A stretch of 64,000 nucleotides of DNA from Gymnorhina tibicen (lineage: Eukaryota > Chordata > Aves > Passeriformes > Artamidae): contig VXAZ01002116.1 of the NCBI GenBank assembly GCA_013399875.1, forward strand, positions 227,736 to 291,735. The letters are read 5' to 3'. Below the pieces are notes generated by a model. It ran no database searches and had not been told where the DNA came from. It was given only the letters and a program-made list of their open reading frames with translations. Below, piece after piece: positions 48,698 through 61,523 of the stretch. The translations under genes and the position numbers were made by a program. How positions within the stretch are numbered: position 1 is the first letter of the stretch; each line of letters begins with the position of its first letter.

Positions 48698-51005
48698 TCC
48701 AAAGCCCTGAAGAAGCTCATGAAAGAGGAGTATAAAATGTGAGACTGAAAATACGACTGACAGCTTGTCTTAAATGTCCCTGACATATCAGGAGGTTCTT
48801 AACCCCAAAGGCATAATAATCTGCTCTCCTTTCACTGTCACAAATTAATTCTTGGGGCAGATTGAGTTTGTGTAAATAAGTGATTTGGGGGAGGAAGGAG
48901 ATCATGGAGGTTCACTGCCTAAACAAGAAAGGAAAAAAAGTCCAGGCAGCTTAGCTCTCCCTTTCAGAAATGTGTCGTTTTTTATCTCCTGAGATCTGTC
49001 ACATGAAACGTAAAGTATTTTCCTTCCATGCCAAGTTGTAATATGGCTGTGACAGAGAACACTTTGCTTTCTAACAGCCACATATTACATACATTCAGTG
49101 CAGCTGATACTTTGACATCCACGCCATGTAGGAGCTCACTCTGGCAAAAGCACTTGCTCTGGTGGCAGCTCTGATTATGTCTGCTGCTAGGCTGAGCAAA
49201 GGTAAACATGTTTGTGTCTGAAGATGGGTTTTGCGAGCAGTGAGAATTCCTTTTTTTCATGTTTTTTTTCCCCTGTTTGTTGCAAGATTTTTCTTTTTTC
49301 ACCAGGTAGGCTGAGACTCTACATGTTGCAATAGATGAGCACTTTACTTGTAAGACCTTTTTAATTAAATATAAAATAATATGATTAGACTCTAATAGTT
49401 TATACACTTTTATACACTTTTCATCAGGTAGGAACTTGGGTCATCTTGGCTTCTGATGCAACCAGAATTCAGTGGTCCTGCTTCCTTTTAATTTCAGAGC
49501 TTTAACGCTCAGGATAAGGATTCTGCCATGGCTGGTTTATCAGCTGGGTGCATTAACCAGTGTAATAAATTATTGACCAGTGGGTGATAGTTCGACACTT
49601 TGACACTTAGTATGCTAAAGTATTAAAAAAACCAACCTAGGCTGAAAAGGTCTTCCTTCCTTCTTGGTAGAGAGAGTGCTTGGGGCTGTTTAACCTTTCT
49701 GTCCTTCACAGTATGGAAGGACATCCCTTCCATAGGGTATGGAGGCCAGAAAAATTCTGTAAGGATTTTAGGTTCTTTGCAGTCATTAGTTCCTTGACCA
49801 CATTCTGTACTCATGCCTTTACCTACCTTATATATTCCTGTAAGTATCACATACATCAGCTCTTGCATATGAATTTGGCACTTCTGGTACATGGAGGTTA
49901 TCTAATTTACAATAAGGAGAGAAAGGCCTTAAAGGAGATTACCACCATTACCTACATCAGTGTAACTCAAATTGGTGGTATGTTTTGAAAGTTTCACGGA
50001 AAAAATTATTGACTACCAGATTTTATATTAAATCATCAGGTTTTTTTACTGTGGGGGAGGGACAGTTACATAGATTCACATTTCTGATGAAGTGCTAATG
50101 GAATGAAACTTTGAAACATTAAGGAATTCCCATAAGGGGAGACATAAAGTTTATGAGGATATTTGTAATTGTTCCTACAAATACGTGCCTATGTGTCCAT
50201 CACAGTGATTTAATCTAGAGGTTCATTTATTCAGGACAATGTTCCAAGAAGCAGTTTAAGCTGACTGACAGGTAATTGCAGGAAGCCATACGGCAAAGCC
50301 TCTTCAGTCAATTACAAGAGACTGCAGGGGAAAAATTGTGTCTCAGTGGAAACACTCAACTCTTTTTCTTATATGTTCACTGATTTTTCTTCCTAAAAGT
50401 TCTCTCTCCACCCACAGCAGATGGAGTCCAAGCAGACTTAAAAGGCTGAAATTATTTCTCCTCCACTTTGAGGCACTATGGACATAGCAGACCTAGTCAA
50501 TCTAAAATTTCACTTGACTTTTTTACTTGACTGTTCCCACAGGTTGATTGCCTTACATATGAGTGTAAAAATGTCTCTCCATCTCTGTAAAGAACTTTTT
50601 GTTAGGTAATTTGGTAATCACGAATGATGGAAGAAGCTATATAAATGTAAATTTTATAGCATCATACAGGTAGATCAAACATCTTTTAGTATAATTGGAT
50701 CTACAGTAACAAAAACCACATTATAATTTGAAAAAAAAAACCAACCCAAAATACTTCTTTGGCAGTTTCACAGCTAATAATGTCATGCTCAATATTACAC
50801 ACTAGGTTTCCAGGCATTAAGGAAATTAGTCCTTTTTGGGGGTCATCATTAAACCATGCCAAACAAGAAAGAGTTTCTCCCTTGTAGCTGATTGAAGAGA
50901 CTTTGTAAGCACTGGAAAATGGCATAGGTTTTATTCTGTCTAGCTTGATTTCTTGCTATTTCTGCTTTTTATAATTTTCTAGACTGTTAATACCATAATT
51001 CCTTA
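48698..51005. other. No recognised gene or repeat
   Basis: Unique-looking AT-leaning sequence. Longest frame is 141 codons on the - strand (48982-49407) with no domain I recognise. Confidence 0.5.
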
Positions 51006-51334
51006 GACTTCCAGTACCTAAAGGGGGCCCACAAGAAAGCTGGAGAGGGACTTTTCACAAGGGCATGTAGTGAATAGCCTTAAGATAAGGGAGGGCAGGT
51101 TTAGATTAGGTATTAGAAAGAAATTCTTTACTGTAAGAGTGGTGAGGCAGTGTAACTGATTGCCCAGAGAGGCTGTAGACTCCCCATCCTTGGAAGTGCT
51201 CAAGGCCAGGCTGGATATGGTCTGAATAACCTGATCTAGTGAAAGATGTCCCTGCCCAGGGCAGGAAGTTGGAGCTAGATGATCTTTAAGGTCCCTTCCA
51301 AGCCAATCCATTCTGTGATTCTATGATTCTGTGA
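51006..51334 (+). mobile_element. CR1 LINE 3' end
   Basis: It begins at a TTCCAGTACCTAAAGG block near the end of CR1 ORF2. It continues through GAAAGCTGGAGAGGGACTTT, GGTTTAGATTAGGTATTAGA and GATGTCCCTGCCCAGGGCAG, and finishes with TTCTGTGATTCTATGATTCT. All are in CR1 order and orientation. About 330 bp survive with scattered substitutions and small indels. It is the same general type as the copy at 23768-24158 but inserted in the opposite direction. Confidence 0.95.
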
Positions 51335-53959
51335 ATTCCACCTAGCCAAATAGTAAGGGAGGCTACCTGCCATGGTGACCAGAGACAGATTACAGCAGAG
51401 TGAGCATTGTATGTGTAGCTGTACCTCTTCCTTGGGACAACACGTAATGCTGTTAGAAACAGCTGGATGTGTCATAATTAAATACTGTATATGTCTGTGT
51501 ATATTTCTGTATTTCCATGTATTCATGTGCTTAGTAAGGATGAGAATATATATTTTTCTGTAACACTAACAGATTTTATCCAGTGTAAACAATCGTGTAG
51601 GTTGCAGAAAGCCAATTAATTCCATTTAGAGTTATAAAATGGGATAGGAGTAAGTCAGGACATTGAGCAGTGGGGGACCTCATGTCTGCTTGTCCCCCTA
51701 CTTAGGCACAGAGACAGTCTTGTGAATATGCTATGGCCCACAGTGGTCTGGGCAAAAAACACCTCTCCAGGAACCTGGGCACCCCCACCAGGGAGAAGCT
51801 TGGACTTAATGTCCATAGCTGTCTCCTCTAAAAATAAGAGGTCCATTTGATGCCAAATTTGGCAAGTATGGCTATATTTGTCTCCTATCCCACTGGAAAG
51901 ACAGGAAAAGGTTCACCTGAGGAGAGGCAGGATTGGGCCATAAAGAAGTAACAAGGGGTTTCCATAGGATGCGTGTGCTACAAGACAAAAATGTCAGCAT
52001 GTGCCCTGAGAAGAACAGATGACTGCAGGGGGTTCACATACAAGGAGCTGAGATGGCCCTAACCTTCAGAGTCAAAACAAAAAGATGGATTAAGACTGGA
52101 AAACATCCCTACTACTGAAAATAAAAACAAAACCAAACCCAAATCAAAACAAAGAACAAACAAAAAACCAGCCAAACAAACAAGCAAAAGAACAAACAAG
52201 AAAAGGGTGTAATGATATCCTGAGTAAGACTTTAGATTGATGAAATGGACTGATAAAATAATTTTGCTGCTAATGCTTCTGGAAAGAAAAATACAATATA
52301 AACATTAGGGTGGCATAATGCCTCGTGTCCTGGCTTCTCAGAGTGACACAGCTGCCACTGAGGATGATGGGGGAGAAAAGAGATAGCGCCTCTACTGAAG
52401 GAATCATGTGAGAGCAGTTCACAGTCACCCACTGCTGCACTGGCACCCAGTTTCTCCACCATCATGGGCCCTAGCCATGCAGGTCACTGCCCTTGTAGAT
52501 GTCCTGTGATAACCAAAACACAAACAAGAGACCAAACTTTAGCTCTTTCCCATTTGATTAACAGCTTTTCCAGAGCCTGGAGGTGTCAGGAATAATTTTG
52601 TCATCTGTGCTTGCTCATGCTAAGGTCTCCTCTTGGAAGGAAGAGTCAGCTAGGAGATCTGGGTACAGACTTGGTAGAGATCTTCAGCATCTAACTGAGA
52701 GAAGGTAAAAGAACAACATTCCTCTGCCAATTAAAAAAGCCTGATTTTTTTGTGAAGGAAGTGCCTGGAGTTACATTCTGTGGGGCATTTCATAGTAGAG
52801 AGAAGTCCTGATTGGCTAGCCATAAAATTAGCATTTGCTGTACCTGAGAGAATTCTGTGAGTGAAAAGAAAGGCAAAGTAAAATTTATAGATACAAAATT
52901 AACTATATACATTTTTCTGCCAGGCTAAGGTCTTGCTAGCTATGCTTTAGGCAAAAAGGTAATGGTAAAATGTTGATGGCAGAACTCCTTGACAAACCAG
53001 AGGTAGGATAAAAATACTGTCTCAGTCTTTGGTCTGTAGTAGTAACAAAGTAACAAAGTAAACCACTCCAATGATACAATGATGTAATGATGCAATGGTA
53101 CACAGACTTCTGGTTGAATTTAAAAAATGCTTGCCAAAATCACTTGAGAATGAAAATATTCAGAAGATTAGCAAACTGAGAGGAGCAACTGTGTTTACTT
53201 TGTTACCCCAGGTTATTCTCCTGTCATTTGTGGTGTACCTCCTTCAAGCACTCAAGCCTGGTGTTTGCCATCAGATGTTTATATAAAGTTGGCTATAATT
53301 ATGAAATTTGAGATGTTTGACTAAACTCTCCAATTTAGATATCAAGTAATTAAGTAATGACTACTTTGTTTGACATGCTTGTGCTGCATAAAATCATGAT
53401 AAAACTGCTTGGGGTGAAATTAAAAGTCTGAGTGTCAGTAAGGAAAAAGGAGACACCCTGACAGACGGAGAAAACGTGGGCAGTGTTTTCAGCCGCAGAG
53501 TGAATGTTCCCAAAACCTGGATTACTTAGCTAACCTTACAGTTTGTCTGGACTTAACCCATCCCAGACCATGCCTCGGGGAAGACATCCTGGCTACTGAG
53601 GGACAAATGTGATGTGATGGCCGTGTGCATCAGAAATACTAACAAAGCAGTGTTTCGTCACTCTTTGACCAACAAGTCATTAAGAATATCAGAGGCAGCA
53701 GAAATGCCAGCTACTGTAAACTTTGTTGGGAGTCAGCATTTTTGGATCTCTTTAATGGTTGCTGTGCCTTGAAAGGAGGAGAGCCCCTACAATTAATGAC
53801 AGAAGCCATTAAGCCAATATTCTTGGAAAGAGTGAGGAATGGCAGAAAAGGGAGAGGATCATGGGAAGAGGAACATGGCCACTCCTCTAGCCCCCAAAAT
53901 AGGGCTTTGCTGAGCCTTGCTTGTCCCTCTCAGCACTGGGCATTCCTACTTGCTCCATG
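51335..53959. other. No recognised gene; A-rich low complexity inside
   Basis: No gene is supported. The stretch contains the A/C-rich tract at 52120-52206, and near 53041-53095 short repetitive AGTAACAA and AATGATAC-like units. The roughly 500 bp before the A-rich tract could be a retroposed element whose tail is that tract, but I recognise no family. Confidence 0.45.
52120..52206. repeat. A-rich (CAAA)n-like low-complexity tract
   Basis: About 85 bases consist almost entirely of A and C in irregular CAAA, CCAAA and ACAAAC units with no long perfect array. It resembles an eroded A-rich retroposon tail or a degenerate simple repeat. Confidence 0.85.
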
Positions 53960-54208
53960 CAATTGAGGATGTGGTCTTAAGATGTGCAAGGGGAGGTTTA
54001 AATTGGATATTAGCAAAAGTTTCTACACTGAAAGGGTGTTTAGATATTGGAATAGCCTGCCCATGGAAGTGGTGGAGTTACCATGTTAAGATGTGTGAAT
54101 TTGGCAGTTGGGGATGTGGTTTAGGTGGCAGCAGAGTGGTTCTGGGTTAATGGTTGGAATCTATAGTCTTTGAGATCTCTTCCAACTTTAATGATTCCAT
54201 AGTTCCTT
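53960..54208 (+). mobile_element. CR1 LINE 3' end, variant subfamily
   Basis: CAAGGGGAGGTTTAAATTGG, the AAGTTTCTACACTGAAAGGG block, AATAGCCTGCCCATGGAAG, and a tail with GGTTGGAATCTATAGTC and TTCCAACTTTAATGATTCC form the CR1 3' region. The wording AGTGGTGGAGTTACCATG and the following GGGATGTGGTTTAGGTGGCA distinguish a subfamily different from the copies at 23.8 and 51.0 kb. Its 3' end faces the 3' end of the next CR1, 54 bp away. Confidence 0.9.
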
Positions 54209-54262
54209 GCTCCTGCAGCTTCCTGGCCCAACAGGGTTGTTCACCATCCTTATAGACATAAG

Positions 54263-55668
54263 TCATAGAATGCACCTTAAATATCATCTAATCCCTACCC
54301 CCACTCCCATGGGCAAAGACACCTCCCACTAGACCAGGCCGCTCAAGATCTTGTTCAACCTGACCTTGAATTGTTACAGAGTTGGGGCATCCACAACCTC
54401 CCTGGGAAACCTGTCCCAGTGTCTCAGTATCCTCACAAGAAAGAATTTCTTCCTAATACTTAACCTAAATTTCCCCTCTTGCAGTTTTTACCCATTATTC
54501 CTTGTCCTATCACTACAGCTCCTGATGAAGGGCCCCTCAGGCTTCCCTGTAGGCCCCTTCAGATACTGGAAGGTTGCTATGAGGTCCCCACACACCCTTC
54601 TCTTCTCAAACCATAACTTTTTAAGTCTGGCTTTGTAGGGGGTGCTCCAGTCCTCTTATTAACCTTGTGGCCTCCTCTGGACTTGCTCCAGCAGTGCCTT
54701 GTCCTTGCTTTGCTGGGGACTCCAGAGCTGGATGCAGCACTCCAGCTGGGGTCTCATCAGAGCAGTGTAGAGGGGCAGAATCCCCTCCCTTGCCATGCTC
54801 CCACGCTCCTTTTGATGCAGCCCAGGATTTCCTTGGCTTTCTGGGCTGGTTAATGTTGAGTTTTTTATCTACCATCACCTCCAAGTCTTTCACTGCAGGG
54901 CTGCTCTCAGTCACTCCTCTGCCCAAGCTCTTGGTGTGTCTGGGATTGCCATGACCCAGGTGTAGGACCTTGCACTTGGCCTTGTTGACCTCCATGAGGT
55001 TTGGCCCAGCTTTCAAGCCTGTCCAGGTCCCTCTGGATGCCATCCCTTCCCTGCGGCGTGTCACTGCCCCACACAGCCTGGTGCTGTCAGTGAACTTGCT
55101 GAGGGTGCCCTTGACCCCACTGTCCGTGTCCCTGACAAAGATGCTGAGCAGTATCACCTCAGCACTGGCCCCTGAGGGACACCACTCATCACTGGTCTCC
55201 ACATGGACCAGGAGCCCTTGACCACAAGTCTTTGTGGGTGGCCATCCAGCCAGTTCTTCATCCACCCAGTGGTCCTTCCCTCAAATCCATGTCTCTCCAA
55301 TTCAGAGACAAGGATGTCGTGTGGGGCAGTGCCAAACACTGTGTGAGTCCAGTAGGGGATGTCAGCAGCTCTGCCCCTGTCCACCAGTGCTGTCACCCCC
55401 GAGTGAAGGTCACCAGATTTGTCAGGCATGATTTGCCCTTAGTAAAGCCATGTTGGCTGTTACCAATCACCCCTTTGTTTCCTTGTGCCTTAGCAGAGTT
55501 TCCAAGAGAACCTGCTCCGTGATCTTGCCTGGCACAGAGGTGAGACTGACCGGTCTCTGTAGTTCCCTGGGTCTTCACTTTCCTCTTTTTACAAATGGGT
55601 ATTACAGTTCCCTTTTTGCAGCTGTCATAGGCTTCACCTGACTGCCATGATTTAGAGGAGCTTGGGTA
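54263..55668 (-). mobile_element. CR1 LINE, long decayed copy of ORF2 3' half and 3' UTR, minus strand
   Basis: This is the longest transposon in the window. Read on the - strand it gives, in order, SQHGFTKGKSCLTNLVTF (about 55460-55400), a region around DGHPQRLVVKGS, the reverse-transcriptase motif SGVPQG, then SKFTDSTRLCG where active CR1 has FADDTKL, then KCKVLHLGHGNPR, VLHPALESP and RGLEHPL. The catalytic FADD is changed to FTDS, and several stops and frame changes break the reading frame. The pieces are spread over two frames (frames ending at 54621 and 55154, plus 55393-55578). The 3' terminus near 54263 keeps only part of the usual octamer. The 5' boundary near 55668 lies where resemblance to CR1 stops. 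Confidence 0.95.
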
Positions 55669-56007
55669 GCCCCAGAGTAGGGAAAAGTTTTTCTATTCCT
55701 TCCGACCTCCAGAGAATATGGATGGTCCTCCCAAGGCAGAGGTGTGTGAATCACCCGGCTGATCACCACGGAGCATCCCAGCTGCACACGCACGTGGTCT
55801 CCTGTGCAGTGGCTGGTGTGGAGAGAGTGCCCCTTGTCCCCCTGTGGTTGGCCAGAAGCCCTTGGGCTTCATGTACCCCTCCTCATTGCTTCAGTGGCAG
55901 GTTGGCAAAGCCTCAAACGGTGTTCAGTGGAGTTAGTCATGTTTCAGCTCTCAGTGGGCTACTTTTGATTTTTACGTGGAATGAGATATAACATAGTTAA
56001 ACCCCCT
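55669..56007. other. Unassigned spacer between two CR1 fragments
   Basis: About 340 bp that I cannot assign to CR1. Because the fragments on either side both contain the same ORF2 segment, this spacer is not simply an insertion that split one copy. Confidence 0.4.
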
Positions 56008-56150
56008 TTTAAAAAATGTGGTGTTATTTCCCTATCTCCAGTCACCTGGAACTTCACCTGTCTTGTTTTTTAAAAATGGTGAATGGTGGCTTAGCAAATT
56101 CATCTGCTAGCTCCCTCGGTACCCTCCTTTCAGTGAAAGGTCTTGTTTCC
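56008..56150 (-). mobile_element. Second, older CR1 ORF2 fragment, minus strand
   Basis: GGAACTTCACCTGTCTTG, GGTGAATGGTGGCTTAGCAA and ATTCATCTGCTAGCTCCCTC match the reverse complement of the CR1 ORF2 region just upstream of the reverse-transcriptase core. The CACCTG-containing segment duplicates one already present at about 55632-55640, so it represents a separate and more decayed copy. No 3' end is present. Confidence 0.7.
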
Positions 56151-59100
56151 AACTGTCAACAAGTCTGCTTTTTAAGCTTGCAGGTCTTTATATTACGGAA
56201 TGCAAGAGATAGTGTACTTTGGTGAATGCTGGGAAATTGATAATAATTCTCTGAATTTGTCAGATCTACCTCTTGTAAACAATCAGGTTTAATTTTTTAA
56301 ATTTTTGTTCTTGGGCTTCTTTGAGGGTATGATGCAGAACCATTTGCTAGGGTCACAGTCAGTGGGAGGTTTCCTCTCCTTTTCAGAACTGATTTTCTGG
56401 ACAGAAAGGTCCTTGTTGTCTGTGGTTATATTGCATTCATGATGTTGTGCAGGAAGGTTTGCATGGCTAGCAGTTGATTAACTGTTTTAATTTAAACTGT
56501 CATTTATTTATTTAATAAAGCAGTAAAAGGTTACTGCAGTTGAGTGTGATTGTTCTGCAAACTGCAAAGGAAATAGTTTTCACTTAGGCTAAAATATAGC
56601 CTTCTTACCTCCTTTTTGTTACTTTTTAAAATGACTGCTTATAAAGGTTTTAAATGTAACTGAATGAAATGTTCTGGCAAAAACCAGGACTGGCCTGCAT
56701 ATAGTTTTAGCTGCTAAAGTGTTGCCAAGGAAGAAAATTAACATTTCTTTCAAGAAATCAGTGAAATGTTCCTTCGGTTGTGAAAGAAATCTGTGTATCG
56801 CCGTTGCTTATAGGCCACCCCAGGCAATCCTGTCGATACTATCTCTCGTGACAGATGCCTCTCCTTAGCAGAGCTGAAGGCAGGATGAGAGCTCACTTCT
56901 CTGAGCTGGAACTGAAAGTTTTGCCTGGTGAAAAAAAGGTCCTCATAATATTTAACATTACGGTGGTCCCTTTTATTTAAGCAGTCACAATCCTTTACAA
57001 GACTTAGCTAATGAAGCCTTACAACACCCTGCAGTGCAGTGTAGGAAAGTGCTGTATGGGATTATTAGATTGAAGCACTGCCAGCTGGCACAGAGCCCTG
57101 CGAGAGTCCTCATGCTGCTCCACCAGGCATGAGACCGACCCGCTTAGAGACCTGCTTGGCTGCTCTCCATTACCCAAAGCAGACAGGCAGATCTCTCTGA
57201 AGGTGTGCAGGGGATGTATCAGTTGTGGCATGTTTGATAATGACATTCAGATTTAATTCCTTTTTTTTGTAAAAATAAACTGACTCCTCATTAAGGCAGT
57301 TACAAGATGTTATAACTGCATGTGGCATTGCAGCCCTGCCCTCTCTATTGTGAGCTCCTTGTATCTCCCTTCAACTCCTCCTCCTTGCAACTTTTGCTTC
57401 TTCTTCCGCATTTTTTCTTGCAGGTTTCCAGAAGTGAAACAGAAAGTCTGAAAAAAAATTTAAAAATTCTTAGTCTTTCCCCTTGTAAATGTGAAGAGTG
57501 TGCTGAGCCAACAGTATGGTTGGCACTGAGACTTCACCAACATAACACAGGACAGACCTGACAACACAGAGCTATGAAGTTGTAGATGAATAGTAAGGAT
57601 TTAAAAGGATCAGGTAACAATGCAGAAGGCAAGGATGACAACAAAAAAGTAACGGTTTAGCTGAAAAAAGCACATTAAAAGAGAGCAGAACTGGTTGCTA
57701 AATAACTCACTAGCTGAAATTTCGGTGGTAAAATAGTGGAGTGTTTTAAACCTGTTATGAAAAACCAGCAAGCTGGGGCATAAAAAGGCTTAGGACGGCC
57801 TGTTTCTCCCACAGTGTTCACACACTGGGTGCACACAGCAGCAGAGGCACGTGTCTGCTCACAGGCAGAGCACAAGGTACTGACCCCACAGCAGCCTGTG
57901 GGAAAGCTCTTGGAGCAGGGGCAGTCTTGAGTCTAGCAAGCTTGGTCTCTCCTGAGAGCTGACCAGAAAGGAGGAAAGGAAGAAGGAAAAATCAACCAGC
58001 TGAGCCCCATTAAAATTGTACAGCAGCCCTCGGCAGTAATGGATTTGAATAGCCTCAGTTAGAGGACGCTTCTGTGCTCCTGGTGCAGCCAGTTCAGCCC
58101 CAGTTTATTTTAATTCTTCTTATTAGGGACAACACAGGGCTTGGCTGTGGCCTTGGCAGTGCTTTCAGCATTGAAATGACTTCAGAGTGGGTGGTGGTGG
58201 TAACAGTGGCAGTGGCAGCTGGTGCTGTGGTGCAGCACTGGGCACTCCCAGGGTCCTATGTGGCACAGAACTATTGGTGTCACACTCCTGTGCACAAAGC
58301 CAGGTTGCCACAGCTGTTTTACTGCCATTATATGTGATCCTCTGAGCTGCTCCCACATCCTCTCCCCTCAGATTCTTGTGGCAAATTTGGGATACTGTTT
58401 TGACCTGAGCTTCAGCAGCAGTGGAAAGCCCCTGCAGCTAAACCCTGAAACCAAACTATGCCATGCCCTCTCTCTCAAAACCTAATTCAGGGCCATGAGT
58501 TTTGTCTGAGACACATAGATGTGGGAGCCATCTGACTGGTTTGGATCTCAGTGGGATTTTCTCAGATGTTGTGGGACAGGGCATCCCAACTTTAACGATA
58601 GTGGGCAAGTTCTGTTGTGTTTTTCACAAGTGCCTGGGCTTGCTTTACATATGATAATGCTGATGATTTTTTTTGTAGCAAGCAGTGTGTGTTTGAGTCA
58701 CACAGAGTGCTTCGCCCTCTCTTATTCAGGGTTTCAAACAAACACACTGTTTACAGCTATCATTAGAAGGAGTAATCCTTTGGGCATAATCTAACATGCA
58801 TTTTCTTTATACTTGCTGTGGGCCTGGTACATCATGATCGAATTGCAAATGCGTGACAATCCCTTGCTCATCATATTTATTTAGTAAGAGCAAGACCCTC
58901 CAAAGAGCTTATTTTAATAGCTCTTCTTCCTTCATAGCTTTCAATGAAACCCATTTTTGAGAATCAGGCCAATGAATTCAAAGACTTGGGTTTTTTATTA
59001 TTACACTTTTGCAGATGACTCTCTAGTGTTTCAGTATAGTTTCTAAATATAACTGTACCGTGTATTTTTTTTCTGCAACAGCTCTTAAAAGGGCATTTTG

Positions 59101-59324
59101 CTTCAATGCCAAGTGCTTTCTGAGTTCTCCCTCTTTCTTACCTGCATATGTTTTTAATCTTCTTACTAATTATTTTACATTCATTCTGTGTATCATTGCT
59201 GCTAGTCAACTCTTAAGACATTCCTTTTCTAGACCTAATTTCTGTAGGAGGCCTTTCCTGCCTCGTAGCAATTGTCTTTGTTGCATTCACCCCTTTTCCA
59301 GTGGGTTTGTGTACACAATTACAA

Positions 59325-59424
59325 AACATGGTCTTTTGAGATCTACTCATGATCCATAGACTTTTCAGGGCTGAAACATGATCTCTTGAGACTCAGTCAC
59401 GATGCACAGATTTTGCATGGATTA
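59325..59424 (+). repeat. Diverged two-copy tandem repeat, period 50 bp
   Basis: Copy one (59325-59374) and copy two (59375-59424) share AACATG, CTTTTGAG/CTCTTGAG, a CAT/CAC-GAT segment, an ACAGATTTT/ATAGACTTT segment and a terminal GGG or TGG, at roughly three quarters identity by eye. It is an old local duplication without visible function. Confidence 0.6.
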
Positions 59425-61487
59425 AGTCCTACAGATGTGAATTATGGCTGCATTCAGACCAACATAACATACAGCTGTCTCTGAAAAAGATAATCTTTAT
59501 TGTTTTTATAACAGTGCCATTACTCACATTGTTGCTCTGTCTTAAAAGGCAAGGTGTATTTTGGGGTCAGGATGAAGAGTTTTTGGTATGTGCATTAGAG
59601 GTGACACATGCCAGCTCTCAAGAAGTCTTTGGGGCTGCCTCCTACCTTGGGAGTGAAACTCCCTTGGGAGCTGGCTGGTTTGGCAACCTATGTAGGTTTT
59701 TGCCTTCTGTGTGGGCCGTAGCTACTAGCTGTACAGCTCAGCCAAAGCCCCCTGTCCCTTTCTCCGAAGTGGTGGCAGAACCTCCTACTTGGCAAAAATA
59801 GACTCTTTCTTCCTGCTTTACTCAGTAGTCTCCTCATTGGAAGGGCTTGATTCCAGCAGAAATGCACAAGGGAAGCTGTAGGAAGCCACAGCACTCTCCC
59901 TTGCACTTTGTATGCAAAATCCAGCCATAATTGCACACTTGGTACTTGTAGAACTTTATAATTCATATGTGTGCAGAGGATAACTGACATTTTGTTTCTC
60001 CATCAAATAAGGACTCAGAAATACAGCTAGCCTAAGAGGAATATAGTAACATTTTCATTACTTTCTATGTTTGTATCCCTTAACATCACAGCAGTCTTTG
60101 CTGTTCTCTTTTCTGTGCCTAAAACATCTCTGAATGTGCCAAATGACGGTGGTTAGTTTACAAGCTAAATTGCCAAGGAAAGGCATCTTGAGCATCAGGC
60201 AGAGCAAAGCTGAGTTCTACTGTTTGCATCTGCTGGATACGACTTGGATCTGTTATTTCTGTTCACTTTCAACACACTTTGAGTTTGATTTAATATTCCT
60301 TTAGAAGCTGCTAACTGCTTTATATTAAATTACAGCATACTATATGTCATTTTTTTTGACAGTAAGTGAAAGATGCTGATGCTGAGGCACCTCAGTGGAG
60401 CATTAGTTCTGAGCACAGACTAGTATTGCCAGCGTTGCCCTTTGGAAGCTCTCTCTCTGGGTTTAGGGTCTAAAGCAAACCCTTGTAAGCATAATTCAAA
60501 GCTGTGCTGTGTGAGGGTGGGGGACAGGAAGAGGGAGCAGGAGACAAAACTGTGGAAATAAGTATTTCATTACGCAGCGTGTCACATGCCCTACTTAGAA
60601 CCTCAGGACATTGGGGCTTCAGCACTCTCCACAGTGGGAGCCGAAATGCAAGAAGGACTATGCAGAACCTAGTTGAAGTGAAGAATGCTCCTCCTTTCTG
60701 AGTCAGTATCTGGAAAGAAAATGCTTCTGATGGCTTCAGAAAACATACACCCTTGGAGTGGACATATAAAGGGAATTTTAAGGGATGAAGGCAAGAAACT
60801 GAAAGGTGAAAGGTATCTGAAATGTTTGTGAAAGGAGATATATGTGAGGGGATTGTGTGGGAAGAAGAGTCACCTCACTATCAGAGAGATATCTAAACTA
60901 AAACATACCCCAGGAACTTGCTAGATGAGAGAGGTATAAATTGCGTAATGGCAGCACTGTACACAAGTGTGTGTTTATTATCATTTTAATTAACAGCAAC
61001 AGAAGAAAAATCTTCTCAGCCATATAGCAAAACTCAGAGGAGATCCTGTAGAAATCACCCAGAACACATAACTGAAAGCATTTTGAAATTAACTACTGTC
61101 AGTGCCTGGGACCCAATTCTCTTCTTGCACATCTATATTTGGTTACTAACTGCTCCTCTGACTGCTTCTACCACCTGACAAACCCCAGAGGAGGGCTCCT
61201 CTTTTCCAAGCTAGGAAAGGAGAAAGACAGGTATCTGTAACCAGAGAGGGGCTGCAGGTGGAGAATGGGTTTAGAGCCATAATGAACATACATCTTAACA
61301 GGGCCACTTGGTGATATATACACAATGGTCTCTGATCCAGAGCCTGTGGATGTTATTGTCATGCAAATACCAAAAGAAGCAAACTGGGAATGCATGGAAA
61401 CTCTCCTGATTCTTAGGAAAATGGGGCTTCCAAACCATAGTTTCCAGGTGTCCTTGACTCTCTGCTTGAAGTGGATCTGTCTTCTGA

Positions 61488-61523
61488 GTGACTAACTGTG
61501 AGTGAGGTCAGTGACTAACTGTG
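61488..61523 (+). repeat. Short direct repeat, period 23 bp
   Basis: GTGACTAACTGTG occurs at 61488-61500 and again at 61511-61523, followed in both cases by a similar A/C-GTGAG/TGAG segment. This is a minor tandem duplication. Confidence 0.75.

Noticed and set aside
54621..55265. 214-codon frame on the minus strand as a possible host gene
   Set aside because: The content is decayed CR1 ORF2 with the catalytic motif altered and family-typical segments such as KCKVLHLG.
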